Source: Caulobacter vibrioides (GTDB lineage Bacteria > Pseudomonadota > Alphaproteobacteria > Caulobacterales > Caulobacteraceae). Taken from it: DNA of 64,000 bases. The stretch covers positions 3,286,001-3,350,000 of the forward strand of contig NZ_CP023315.3 in the NCBI RefSeq assembly GCF_002310375.3. The letters run 5' to 3'. Both the position numbers and the translations under genes were made by a program. This document shows, piece by piece, positions 8,105-18,700 of the stretch. Below the pieces are notes generated by a model. The model saw only the letters and a program-made list of their open reading frames with translations. It searched no databases and had not been told where the DNA came from. Numbering within the stretch: the first letter of the stretch is position 1; each line of letters opens with the position of its first letter.

Positions 8105-8203
8105 GCGCCCCCTCCGCAAGCGGGGCAGGAGGCAGCCGCATCCTCCTCACCCGTAAAACGGGGGAGGTGGCGCGCGGCGCAGCCGCGTGACGGAGGGGGC
8201 GCT
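8105..8203. repeat. Large palindromic repeat (family A, copy 3, internally deleted)
   Basis: The right half matches the other two copies (CCTCACCCGTAAAACGGGGG, AGGTGGCGCGCGGCG, GTGACGGAGGGGGCG). In the left half the outer CGCCCCCTCCG is joined directly to CAAGCGGGGCAGGAGG, removing about 36 bases found in copies 1 and 2. Confidence 0.8.
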
Positions 8204-8217
8204 ATGCCCCGCCCGCT

Positions 8218-8826
8218 CTACCGCGGCTTCCAGCCTTCGGCGATCATGGCGATCTGGCGGTCCATGGCTGCGGACATGTCGGTCGCGGCCAGGTTTCCGC
8301 CGGCCGAGGCGGCCATGCGGTAGTTCCAGGCGTAGGCGGCCTTGAGGGTGTCGACCACCAGGTTGAGGTCCAGATCCGCCCGCACCTCGCCCTTCCGCAC
8401 CCCGTCCGCCAGCACGTCGATCAGCATCTGGCTGAGGCGCGGATTGCGGCCATAGGGCGTGACGCCCGCTTCGTTGCTGGGATTATAGGACGCAGCGATG
8501 TGGGCCAGGAACAGCTTCACCCGCCGGGTCTCGAACGCGTAGTGGATCGCGAAGATCGAACACAGCCGATCGACCGTGTGGCCCCGCAGGAACGGGATCA
8601 CCCGGTCGAACTCGGCGTAGAGCTCGTCCAGGCGATGGGTCATGACATGGCTAAGCACCTCCGCCTTGGAGGCGAAGGTGGTGAAAACGCTGCCGACAGA
8701 AACGCCCGCCCGCTCCGCGATGGCGCGGATGGTCGTCTCCTCGTAGCCGACATCGTTGAACAGGTCCCGGGCGGCCTCGAGAACCTTCTCTCGCGTCGCC
8801 GCCTTCTGCTCGTCTCTTACGCCCAA
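8218..8826 (-). CDS. TetR/AcrR-family transcriptional regulator
   Basis: 202 residues. The N-terminal TetR helix-turn-helix is clear: KVLEAARDLFNDVGYEETTI, RAIAERAGVSVGSVFTTFAS, KAEVLSHVM. The C-terminal ligand domain is all-helical and not assignable. TetR proteins repress until a small ligand binds; the target here is unknown. It lies directly downstream (85 bp) of a second, unrelated-in-detail TetR gene on the same strand, separated by a likely terminator, so they probably form two transcription units. Confidence 0.9.
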   Translation of the reverse strand: MGVRDEQKAATREKVLEAARDLFNDVGYEETTIRAIAERAGVSVGSVFTTFASKAEVLSHVMTHRLDELYAEFDRVIPFLRGHTVDRLCSIFAIHYAFETRRVKLFLAHIAASYNPSNEAGVTPYGRNPRLSQMLIDVLADGVRKGEVRADLDLNLVVDTLKAAYAWNYRMAASAGGNLAATDMSAAMDRQIAMIAEGWKPR

Positions 8827-8861
8827 GCCCGCCCCCCTCCGAACACGCCTGCGTCATCCAT

Positions 8862-8902
8862 AAAAAAGTCGAAGGCGCCCCACTCCCCCGAACGGAGCGC
8901 CC
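8862..8902 (-). terminator. Probable terminator between the two TetR genes
   Basis: Minus strand: GGGCGCTCC-GTTCGGG-GGAGTGGGGCGCC with a bulge, then TTCGACTTTTTT. It starts 10 bases past the stop of the 8912-9559 gene. Confidence 0.6.
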
Positions 8903-8911
8903 TCTTGGTGT

Positions 8912-9559
8912 TTAAGCGCGGGCGCCCGCGAAGATGACCTTCAGTTGATCCGAAAGTCGCGCCAGCAGCGCCTCAACCGACCAGCCGTCGTAGACGGCGC
9001 GGCGGTAGTTGGCGACATACACGTCCCAAGTGATCTCGGCCAAGAGCTTGGCGTCGATATCTTTCTTCAGCTGACCTTCGTCGACCGCGCGCTGCAGGGT
9101 CACGCCGATCAGCTTGAAGATGTGCTTCAGGTCGTTACGCGCGCGGCGCTCGGCGGCTTCCGAACGGGTCCACGACTCGGAGATGCTGGCGCGCAGCAGC
9201 GGCAGTTGCTCCAGGTGGAAGCTGTAGGCCACGCCGAACAGGCCCAGCAGCGCCTCGTCCACCGTCTTGGCGGCGCGGGCGGCCTGGGTCATCTGGGCGT
9301 AGATGACTTCGTAGTCGGCGGTCAGGATTTCCTCGAACAGCTCCGACTTGTCAGCGAAGCTGGCGAACACCGCGCCGGTCGACATGCCGGCGGCCTGGGC
9401 GATGTCACGGATGGTGGCGCCCTCGTAGCCGCGCTCGCTGAACAGACGGCGGGCGGCGGCCAGCACGCGTTCGCGGGTGCGCTGCTTGGCCAGCGCGCGA
9501 CGCGTCAGCTTCACCGGGGTCTCGGCGCCCTGGTCGATATTGACGGACACAAAGCTCAT
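8912..9559 (-). CDS. TetR/AcrR-family transcriptional regulator
   Basis: 215 residues. The HTH lies at about residues 17-65 (RERVLAAARRLFSERGYEGA, IRDIAQAAGMSTGAVFASFA, DKSELFEEIL). The C-terminal domain is helical, with TWDVYVANYRRAVYDGWS near the end as in many AcrR-like regulators. Its ATG overlaps the stop of the small gene 9556-9780 (ATGA), so the two are translationally coupled. Autoregulation through the upstream region 9781-10134 is likely but unproven. Confidence 0.9.
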   Translation of the reverse strand: MSFVSVNIDQGAETPVKLTRRALAKQRTRERVLAAARRLFSERGYEGATIRDIAQAAGMSTGAVFASFADKSELFEEILTADYEVIYAQMTQAARAAKTVDEALLGLFGVAYSFHLEQLPLLRASISESWTRSEAAERRARNDLKHIFKLIGVTLQRAVDEGQLKKDIDAKLLAEITWDVYVANYRRAVYDGWSVEALLARLSDQLKVIFAGARA

Positions 9560-9780
9560 GCGGCGGCCTCCAAGCGGGCGAGAGCGGCCTCGGCGCGCTT
9601 CTCGAACTCAACACAATACTCATCGACGACGTTCTGAAGGACGTCGGCGTAACGGCGGGCCAGCTGACGGCCATCCTGCGCGGCGTCGCGCAGGTCGGTG
9701 ATCAGTTGACGGACTTCAGCCATGGCTTCTTCGCGATCGGACGCGGAGAGCGCGGCGGCGGTCGCTAGGCGAGCGCTCAT
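9556..9780 (-). CDS. Small coiled protein coupled to a TetR gene
   Basis: 74 residues with AGGAG nine to ten bases before the ATG at 9780. The whole protein is predicted helical, with heptad-like hydrophobics (VRQLITDLRDAAQDGRQL, YADVLQNVVDEYCVEFEKRA), consistent with a coiled coil or a small helical bundle. Its stop codon overlaps the start of the downstream TetR gene by four bases, so it is the first gene of a two-gene operon. I do not recognise a family; a partner or modulator role for the regulator is inferred from coupling alone. Confidence 0.7.
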   Translation of the reverse strand: MSARLATAAALSASDREEAMAEVRQLITDLRDAAQDGRQLARRYADVLQNVVDEYCVEFEKRAEAALARLEAAA

Positions 9781-10134
9781 GCGGTGGTCTCCTGTCCCCC
9801 GTTTGGGTGAGAAAAGCGCTGAACAGATCGCGGTGGGGGAGGATGATCATGTTCAACGAACGCGTACTGAGAAATAGGAAGCGGGGGCTCTAGCGCCAGG
9901 GAGGCGCCAACGCAACCGCGAAAGGGAACAAAAATCGTCGAACGACGACGTGTGGTGTAGCTATGCCACCGTTGTCATGCTGTCACTGCGACAAAAGCCC
10001 TCACCGAACAGGTTCGGCGAATTTGCTCAACGGACAACGATTCGCGAGAAACCATCACGCCCGTTCAGCGGGTCGCGCCCTTACGGCTATGGTCTCTATG
10101 GCGCGATCGCGAGGCACGCCTTATTCTCCGGGAC
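9781..10134. other. Divergent regulatory gap, no gene seen
   Basis: This 354-base region separates the TetR operon (minus) from the HIG1 gene (plus). It holds candidate inverted repeats: TGAACA-N24-TGTTCA (about 9821-9856), TCGTCGAACGACGA (9935-9948) and TTGTC-N13-GACAA (9972-9994). Any of these could be the TetR operator. No coding frame with a ribosome site was found. Confidence 0.4.
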
Positions 10135-10338
10135 ATGTCCCAGCTGTTCGACTTTCTCGTCCCGGCCGCGCTTCTGGCGGTGCTGATCGCCCTGGGGGCC
10201 GGCCTCTACGCCCTGTTTCGCGGGGGCGATTTCGGCCGGTCGTGGTCGAACAAGCTGATGCGGCTGCGCGTGCTTTTGCAGTTCATCGCCGTCATCGTCC
10301 TGGTCGCCGCCGCCTTCTGGTGGCGGAAGGGCGCGTAA
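10135..10338 (+). CDS. HIG1-domain twin transmembrane protein
   Basis: 67 residues with two membrane helices (about residues 6-28 and 45-62) joined by a basic loop containing the HIG1 motif (NKLMRLRVLLQF). Bacterial HIG1 proteins are relatives of mitochondrial respiratory-supercomplex factors Rcf1/HIGD1. In alphaproteobacteria they often lie next to the cobalamin adenosyltransferase and etfBA genes, as here. A role at the cytochrome oxidase is inferred from the eukaryotic family, not shown for this protein. Confidence 0.85.
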   Translation: MSQLFDFLVPAALLAVLIALGAGLYALFRGGDFGRSWSNKLMRLRVLLQFIAVIVLVAAAFWWRKGA

Positions 10339-10375
10339 TCATTAGCCTTATTCGCCGAACAGGACTCCGCGACCG

Positions 10376-10954
10376 ATGGTCACGCTAAACCGCATCTATA
10401 CGCGTACCGGCGATGGCGGCACCACGCGCCTGGCCACCGGCGCGCCGGTCAGCAAGGCCTCGCTGCGGGTCGATTCCTATGGCGGGGTCGACGAGACCAA
10501 CGCCGCGATCGGCCAGGCGCGCCAGCACACGGCCGCCGATCCAGTCCTGGACGCCATCCTGGAGCGGATCCAGAACGACCTCTTCGACCTGGGCGCCGAC
10601 CTCGCCACGCCCGAGCAGCACGGCAAGCCCGAGTGGGAGCCGCTGCGCGTCCTGGAAAGCCAGGTCGAGCGGCTGGAGCGCGAGATCGATCAGCTGAACG
10701 GCGAGATGTCGGCCCTGACCTCGTTCGTCCTGCCCGCCGGCTCGCCCGCCGCCGCCGCCCTGCACGTGGCGCGCACCGTCTGCCGCCGCGCCGAGCGCGG
10801 GGTCGTGGCCCTGTCGGAGATGGACGGTGAAATCGTCGGGACGCCGGCGATCAAGTACTTAAACCGCCTGTCGGACCTGCTGTTCGTCGCCGCCCGCTGG
10901 GCCAACGACAAGGGCGCGGCCGACGTGCTCTGGAAGCCCGGCGCGACGCGGTAG
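10376..10954 (+). CDS. Cob(I)yrinic acid a,c-diamide adenosyltransferase, PduO type
   Basis: 192 residues. It transfers the adenosyl group of ATP to cob(I)alamin, giving adenosylcobalamin. PduO-type signatures: YTRTGDGGTT near the N-terminus (ATP binding), a SYGGVDETNAAIGQAR helix, and C-terminal RRAERGVVAL and YLNRLSDLLFVAARW. It starts 38 bases after the HIG1 gene, consistent with one transcript, and ends at a family B repeat. Adenosylcobalamin would serve enzymes such as methylmalonyl-CoA mutase elsewhere in the genome. Confidence 0.93.
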   Translation: MVTLNRIYTRTGDGGTTRLATGAPVSKASLRVDSYGGVDETNAAIGQARQHTAADPVLDAILERIQNDLFDLGADLATPEQHGKPEWEPLRVLESQVERLEREIDQLNGEMSALTSFVLPAGSPAAAALHVARTVCRRAERGVVALSEMDGEIVGTPAIKYLNRLSDLLFVAARWANDKGAADVLWKPGATR

Positions 10955-10977
10955 CGGGCTGAGCAGGCGCTGACACC

Positions 10978-11090
10978 GTCATCCCGTGCTTTATGCACGG
11001 GACCCATCTTTCCGCTGCAGGTGAAGTGCGGGCCTACGCTCTCACGTAGAAGCTGAACCATGGGTCCCGCGCATGAAGCGCGGGATGACG
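10978..11090. repeat. Mosaic palindromic repeat (family B, copy 1, diverged)
   Basis: GTCATCCCGTGCTTTATGCA followed by CGGGACCCAT at the left; ATGGGTCCCGCGCATGAAGC followed by GCGGGATGAC at the right. It lies between two convergent genes, 24 bases after the adenosyltransferase stop. Its arm hairpins (TGCTTTATGCA, GCATGAAGC) differ from those in the other seven copies. Confidence 0.85.
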
Positions 11091-11103
11091 GAGATTGGCG
11101 GAC

Positions 11104-11409
11104 TTACTTCTTCTCGGGCGCCGCCGGAGCCGCCGCCGGAGCAGCCGGCGCGACCTTGGCCGGCGCGTCGGCGGTGGGCGCATCGGCGCTCTGACCGTTC
11201 AGCGGCGGGGTGCCGCGCGGGCGGCGGGTCCAGGTCTCGATGGGATAGACCGTGGCGCACTTCATCCACTTGCCCGCCCAGGCGCCGCCGCTCTTCTCGC
11301 AGCGATCCTTCGGCCACACCCACATAGCGTGGTAGGCCAGCACGCTGGCGCTGGCCAACAGGAAGATGCCGATGAAGATGTACTTCAGACGGTTGATGGT
11401 CTTGTTCAT
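11104..11409 (-). CDS. Single-pass membrane protein, unknown function
   Basis: 101 residues from the ATG at 11409; a longer frame to 11454 adds a sequence with no coding character. One membrane helix (about residues 9-28) is followed by a periplasmic part with two Cys (DRCEKSGG, WMKCATVYP) that could pair, and a low-complexity Ala/Pro tail (about residues 62-101). The Cys-containing core is of a type often seen in small alphaproteobacterial membrane proteins; function unknown. Convergent with the adenosyltransferase gene. Confidence 0.65.
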   Translation of the reverse strand: MNKTINRLKYIFIGIFLLASASVLAYHAMWVWPKDRCEKSGGAWAGKWMKCATVYPIETWTRRPRGTPPLNGQSADAPTADAPAKVAPAAPAAAPAAPEKK

Positions 11410-11520
11410 GGCGGCCCCATAACGCCTTTCCGGGCTCAAGGGAATTGTCGCCACGGGCGCTTGGGCGCCGCACCGCGCCGAAAATCGTACAACTGTTTGA
11501 ACCCGAGCGCGTTTTCCGCC

Positions 11521-11535
11521 TTACGCTTACGCGAA
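11521..11535. promoter_or_regulatory. Candidate regulator box upstream of etfBA
   Basis: TTACGCTTACGCGAA resembles the TTACG-N2-ACG(T)AA boxes of MerR-type (LiuR-like) regulators of branched-chain amino acid and fatty acid breakdown, whose regulons often include etfBA. It lies about 80 bases before the etfB start. The match is imperfect and the regulator is not in the window. Confidence 0.3.
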
Positions 11536-11615
11536 GGGAAACTTGCATTGCGGCGCCGAAGCGCTAAGTCGGTGGCCAAGCAGGAGAAACGCAAGCCTGG
11601 AGGCGGTGGAAACCG

Positions 11616-12362
11616 ATGAAGGTCCTAGTCCCGGTTAAACGGGTGATCGATTATAACGTGAAGGCCCGCGTCAAGGCGGACCAAACGGGCGTCGACTTGG
11701 CGAACGTCAAGATGTCGATGAACCCTTTCTGTGAGATCGCGGTCGAAGAAGCCGTGCGCCTCAAGGAAAAGGGCGTGGCGACCGAGGTCGTCATCGTCAG
11801 CATCGGCCCGGCGCAGGCCCAGGAAACCATCCGTACGGCGCTGGCCATGGGCGGCGACCGCGGGGTGCTGATCACCACAGACGCCGATCCCGAGCCGCTG
11901 GCCGTGGCCAAGCTGCTGGCCGCCGTGGTGGCCGAAGAGAGCCCCAACCTCGTCCTGATGGGCAAGCAGGCCATCGACGGCGACAACAACGCTGTCGGCC
12001 AGATGCTGTCGGCCCTGCTGGGCTGGCCGCAGGCCACCTACGCCTCGGCGATCGAGGTCTCGGCCACCAGCGCCAAGGTCACCCGTGAAGTCGACGGCGG
12101 CCTGCAGACGGTCGATGTCGACCTGCCGGCCGTGATCACCGCCGACCTGCGCCTGAACGAGCCGCGCTATGCGTCTCTGCCCAACATCATGAAGGCCAAG
12201 AAGAAGGAGATCGTCTCCAAGACGGTCGCCGACTACGGCGTCGATATCGCGCCGCGCCTGAAGGTCCTGAAGGTCACCGAGCCCGCCAAGCGCTCGGCCG
12301 GCATCAAGGTCGAGACGGCTTCTGACCTGGTTTCCAAGCTGAACACTGCGGGGGTGCTGTAA
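11616..12362 (+). CDS. etfB: Electron transfer flavoprotein, beta subunit
   Basis: 248 residues. With EtfA it forms the soluble heterodimer that takes electrons from acyl-CoA and related dehydrogenases and passes them to ETF-ubiquinone oxidoreductase. Family marks: [12 protein letters not shown] at the N-terminus, [18 protein letters not shown], and [14 protein letters not shown], which contributes to AMP binding. Length is typical. Its TAA overlaps the ATG of etfA by one base, so the pair is an operon with coupled translation. The neighbouring hbd and thiolase genes elsewhere in the window supply related acyl-CoA steps. Confidence 0.95.
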   Translation: MKVLVPVKRVIDYNVKARVKADQTGVDLANVKMSMNPFCEIAVEEAVRLKEKGVATEVVIVSIGPAQAQETIRTALAMGGDRGVLITTDADPEPLAVAKLLAAVVAEESPNLVLMGKQAIDGDNNAVGQMLSALLGWPQATYASAIEVSATSAKVTREVDGGLQTVDVDLPAVITADLRLNEPRYASLPNIMKAKKKEIVSKTVADYGVDIAPRLKVLKVTEPAKRSAGIKVETASDLVSKLNTAGVL

Positions 12363-13303
12363 TGGCTGTTCTCGTCGTCGCTGATAACGACAACGCGCTG
12401 CTGCGCGACGCCACCCACAAGACCGTCACCGCCGCCCTGAAGATCTCGGGCGACGTAGACGTGCTGGTGCTGGGCAAGGGCGCCAAGGCCGTGGCCGACG
12501 CCGCCGCCAAGATCGCCGGCGTCCGCAAGGTGCTGCTGGCCGAGTCCGACGCGCTTGGCCACGGCGTGGCCGAGGCTCAGGCCGACGCCGTGCTGGCCCT
12601 GGCCGGCAACTACGATGCGATCCTGGTTCCGGCCACCTCGGGCGGCAAGAACTTCGCCCCGCGCGTCGCCGCCAAGCTGGACGTCGCCCCGATCTCGGAG
12701 ATCATCGAGGTCGTGTCGGCCGACACCTTCACGCGTCCGATCTACGCCGGCAACGCCCTGGAGACCGTTCAGTCGAGCGACTCCAAGAAGGTGATCACCG
12801 TGCGTCCAACCGCCTTCGCCGCCGCCGCTGAAGGCGGCTCGGCCTCGGTGGAAAGCGTCGGTGGCGCTGACGCCGGCAAGACCCGCTTCGTCAGCGAAGA
12901 GATGGTCAAGTCCGACCGTCCGGAACTGGCCGCGGCCAAGATCGTCGTCTCGGGCGGTCGCGCCATGGGTTCGGCCGAAGAGTTCCAGCGCGTCATCGAG
13001 CCCCTGGCCGACAAGCTGGGCGCCGCCGTCGGCGCCAGCCGCGCGGCCGTCGACGCCGGCTATGCGCCCAACGACTACCAAGTCGGTCAGACGGGCAAGG
13101 TCGTGGCGCCGCAGCTCTACGTCGCCATCGGCATCTCGGGCGCCATCCAGCACCTGGCCGGCATGAAGGACTCCAAGGTGATCGTCGCGATCAACAAGGA
13201 CGCCGACGCGCCGATCTTCCAGGTCGCCGATTTCGGCCTGGTGGCGGACTACAAGTCGGCCGTGCCGGAACTGATGGACGCCCTGGCGGCGGCGGGTAAG
13301 TAA
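12362..13303 (+). CDS. etfA: Electron transfer flavoprotein, alpha subunit
   Basis: 313 residues. It is the FAD-binding subunit of the ETF dimer. The C-terminal FAD domain is intact: [13 protein letters not shown], then [39 protein letters not shown], and [16 protein letters not shown], which contacts the isoalloxazine and ADP moieties in known EtfA proteins. It starts on the last base of the etfB stop. The operon ends at the strong terminator at 13347-13375. Confidence 0.95.
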   Translation: MAVLVVADNDNALLRDATHKTVTAALKISGDVDVLVLGKGAKAVADAAAKIAGVRKVLLAESDALGHGVAEAQADAVLALAGNYDAILVPATSGGKNFAPRVAAKLDVAPISEIIEVVSADTFTRPIYAGNALETVQSSDSKKVITVRPTAFAAAAEGGSASVESVGGADAGKTRFVSEEMVKSDRPELAAAKIVVSGGRAMGSAEEFQRVIEPLADKLGAAVGASRAAVDAGYAPNDYQVGQTGKVVAPQLYVAIGISGAIQHLAGMKDSKVIVAINKDADAPIFQVADFGLVADYKSAVPELMDALAAAGK

Positions 13304-13346
13304 GCCCTCCCCCGTCTCCCCTTGCGGGAGAAGGCGAAAACACGAG

Positions 13347-13375
13347 AAGGCCCGGAGGCGACTCCGGGCCTTTTT
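13347..13375 (+). terminator. Rho-independent terminator of etfBA
   Basis: AAGGCCCGGA-GGCGAC-TCCGGGCC followed by TTTTT. It begins 44 bases after the etfA stop. A partial copy of its right half recurs at 13712-13747. Confidence 0.85.
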
Positions 13376-13397
13376 GCTTGAGCCTCGCCTGCCCTCT

Positions 13398-13531
13398 CCC
13401 GACCTCCCCGGCGAACGCCGGGGTCCAGATCGAACCCGCTGACGTCGCCGGATGTGGCGCAGGCCCGGGGCGCGAACACCTCAAACGGTCCGGATGAATC
13501 TGGGCCCCGGCGTTCGCCGGGGAGGTCGGGG
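13398..13531. repeat. Palindromic repeat (family C, copy 1)
   Basis: Arms CCCGACCTCCCCGGCGAACG + CCGGGG at the left and CCCCGGCGTTCGCCGGGGAG + GTCGGG at the right, around a roughly 80-base centre. A degenerate relative is at 30528-30579. Confidence 0.8.
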
Positions 13532-13576
13532 GTTTAGAGAGGTCGGGATTTTGGGAGCTCTGGGACTCCTCCCTCC

Positions 13577-13706
13577 CTTCTACCCATGCGGGAGAAGGTG
13601 TCGCCGACAGGCGACGGATGAGGGGTCGCGCGAACAGATCGGAGAGGGTTCTCAACCCCTCATCCGTCCGCTTCGCGGCCACCTTCTCCCGCAAGGGGAG
13701 AAGGGT
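13577..13706. repeat. Palindromic repeat (family D, complete copy)
   Basis: Left: CCTTCTACCCATGCGGGAGA + AGG, then GACGGATGAGGGG. Right: CCCCTCATCCGTC, then CCTTCTCCCGCAAGGGGAGA + AGG. Short hairpins (TCGCCGACAGGCGA, CCGCTTCGCGG) sit between the two modules of each arm. Confidence 0.8.
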
Positions 13707-13828
13707 GTCTAGGAGGCGACTCCGGGTCTTTTTGCTTGGGCCTCGCCGCCAGGCTCCCTTTGCAACCGGCCTGCGCGCCGCTAGGAGGCTTAAGCCTAGT
13801 CGCGCTTTGCCGAGGACCCGCCGCGCCC

Positions 13829-15547
<1,719 letters not shown>

Positions 15548-15703
15548 CTGAGGTGCGGCGAACGCCGCGTGTTGAGCGGGGCTCAAGCGGTCGCCGATCA
15601 GACCTCCGCGCTCGAGATATTCAAATCGGTCCCGACGCGCTTTTCAGAACCCCTTTCTGAGTTTGCGCCCTAAGGTAGAGAGGTTCGATTCGCCGGGCGG
15701 AAG

Positions 15704-18700
15704 TTGATGGCGAGCAGCGCGGGGGCCGCTTCCGGAAGCGAAGGGCCCGGCGCGGTCGGTGGAGTAAAGCTCATGGCGGTCGTCGGCACGGATAACCCGT
15801 CCCTTTCCAGCCTGTCGCCCACGCGGATCGCGACGTTGAGCGCCGCGAGCCTGGCCGAAGCGCCCGCCAGCGAGTTCGCCAAACTCACCGCCCAACAGGT
15901 GGCCGCGATCTCGGTCACGGCGATCGGCGCGCTCAAGCCCGAACAGTTCGCCGCTTTCGACGCCCGGCAAGTCAGCGCCCTGACCTCCGCGCAGTTGCCG
16001 CGCCTTCCGGCCACGATCTCGTTCAGTCCCAAGCAGCTGACGGTGCTGAGCCAGGCCCAGACCCAGGCCCTGTCACGCACCCAGGTCGCCGCCCTCAGCC
16101 TCGAGGCGCTGGACGAGCTGCGCACCACCCAGATCGCGGTCCTGGCCGCCACGGCCTTGTCGGCCCTCTCGCGCGAACAGGTCCAGAGCCTGTCGCTGGC
16201 CCAGGTGCGCGCCCTGACGCCGCCGCAGATCCGCGCCCTGCCCGCCGCCGACATCGCCGAATTCAGCGGCGAGCAGGTGACCGCCCTGACGCCCGTACAG
16301 ATGGCCGCCCTGAACGCCACCCAGGTGAGCGCGCTGCCGGGCGACCAGATCGCCGCGCTGAACAAAACCCAGTTCGCCGCGCTGTCGACGACGACCATCC
16401 GGGCCCTACCGCCCCAGATCCTGGCCCTGACCACCGCCGACCAGTGGCGCGCCGCCACCATTCCGCAGATGTCGAGCCTGTCCGGCGATCAGCTGAAGGC
16501 CTTGGGCGCCACGCGATTGGCGGGCCTGGCCGCCAGTCAGGTGCGGGCCTTGTCGGCCACCGAGGTCGGCCGCGCCGGCGCCGGCCTGCTGGACGCCCTG
16601 ACCCCGACCCAGCTGGCGGGTCTGGCGGCGAACCAGACTGCGGCCCTCTCGGTGACGGCGATCGCCGGCCTATCGACCACCCAGATCGCCGCCCTGGAAC
16701 CGGCCGCCGTGGCGGGTCTCGCCGCCACGGGGGTTTCGCGGCTGGACGCCACCCAGGTCGGCGCGCTCAGCGCCAGCCAGGTCGCCCGGCTGAACGCCAC
16801 CCAGCTGAAGGGCCTCAACGGCGAGGACTTGAGCGAGTTCACCCGCGCCCAGCTGAAGGCCTTCACCGCCGCCCAGATCCGCGAACTGCCCCCCGAGCGC
16901 CTGGCCGCGCTGTCGGACGAGGATTTCGGCCAGCTCACCGGCACCCAGATCAAGGCCCTGACCCCGCTGCAGTTGAAGGCCCTGTCGACCGGCGACTTGG
17001 CGGCCTTTTCCAGCGAACAGGCCGCCGCCCTGGCTCCCGGCCAGATCGCCGCCCTGACCGGAACCCAGCTTTCAGCCCTGCGCGGCGTGGCCGCCTTCTC
17101 CCCGGGCCAGTTGCAGAGCATCACCGCCGGCCAGCTGGGCGCGTTCTCGGCCGCCGATCTGGACCGCCTGTCCACCACAGAGCTCAAGAACCTGAGCGGC
17201 GCGCAGTTGGCAGGCCTGACGCCCGAGGCGCTGTCCTCGCTGGACGCGGAGGAGACGGCTCTGCTGTCGACCCGCCAGGTGCGCGGCCTGACGCTCACCC
17301 AGCTGCGCGGCCTGTCGCAGACCGACGTGGCCCAGTTCAGCGCCACACAGATCGGCGCCCTGGACGGAAGCCAGGTGGGCGGCCTGATGACCCGCCTGTC
17401 GGGCTCGGCGATCGGCGCCCTAGCCGCGACCCAGGTGGCCAAGCTGCCCACCACGGCGATCACGGCCCTGTCGACGACCCAGATCGCGGCGTTGGGCGCC
17501 ACCCAGCTGCGCGCCCTGACCGCCGACCAGTTGGCGGGCCTGCCCACGACCACGGTCGCCGCCCTGAGCGCGACCCAGATGGCGGCGCTGACCCCCGCCC
17601 AGATCGCTGGTCTGACGACGAGCAGCCTGACCCATCTGGCGCCCGACGCCCTGGCCCAACTGAGCGCCAGCCAGATCCGAGGCCTGACGACCACTCAGAT
17701 CAAGGGCCTGACAGCCACGGTCTTCGCCACCCTGTCCTCGACCCAGGTGGCGGCTCTGACGGCCACCCAAATCGGCGCGCTGTCGGCCGAGCTGGTGGGC
17801 GGATTCTCGACCCCGCAATGGGCGGGGCTCGCCGCCAGCCAGCTGCAAGGTCTGAACACCAGCCAGCTGGGCGCTCTGGACGCCACCGACCTTTCGGCGC
17901 TGAACGAAACCCAGTGGACCGCCCTGCGCCCGACCCAGTTGGCGGGCCTGGCGAACACCGCCCTGGCGCAGCTGGAGGCCACGCGCCTGTCCAAGCTGAC
18001 GCCCCTGCAGATCGCGGGCCTGACCCCGACGGCGGTCTCGGCGCTGAACGGGACCCAGGTCGCGGCCCTGTCGAGCGCCCAGGTCGGCGCGCTGACGGCC
18101 GTCCAGTTGCGCGAGCTGGACGCCGAGGACATCGGCAAGTTCAGCGCCGACCAGATGAGCGCGCTCGCGCCGGCCCAGGTCTCGGGCCTGACCGCCACCG
18201 CCATGGCCGCGCTGACGACCAGCCAGTTGGCCGCCTTGACCACCACTCAGGTCAAGGCCCTGTCGAGCGCCCAGCTGGCGGCGCTGCGCGCCACCCAGGC
18301 GCCCGCCCTGTCGACGACGCAGATGGCCGCGCTGGGGTCGACCCAACTGGGCGCCCTGGCCAGCGAGGCCTTGCCCGCCCTGACCGCGACCCAGGTCGAG
18401 GCGCTGAGCTCGGCCCAACTGGCCGGCCTGTCGGCGACCCAGGCCGGCGGTCTGAGCCCCACCCAGTTGTCGGCCCTGTCCACCACCCAGGTCGGCGGCC
18501 TGTCGACCAGCTTCCTGGCGGCCCTGACCCCGACCGGCGTCTCGGCGCTGACCGCCACCCAGGTGGCCCGACTGTCCACGACCCAGGTCCAGGCCCTGAC
18601 CGCCACCCAGGTCGGATCGCTGTCGACGACGGACTTCGCCGAGTTCGCCACGACCCAGCTGGGCGCGCTCACGGCCAGCCAGGTCGGCGCGTTGTCGGCC

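Larger units (their letters stand above)
13354..13747. repeat. Repeat cluster bounded by 36-base direct repeats
   Basis: The segment 13354-13389 (GGAGGCGACTCCGGG, CTTTTTGCTTGAGCCTCGCC) recurs at 13712-13747 with two mismatches. Between them lie a complete family C element and a complete family D element. The 13304-13828 gap holds only these, a short family D arm at 13312-13335 and the etfBA terminator. The layout looks like repeat insertion with duplication of flanking DNA that included part of the terminator. Confidence 0.7.
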
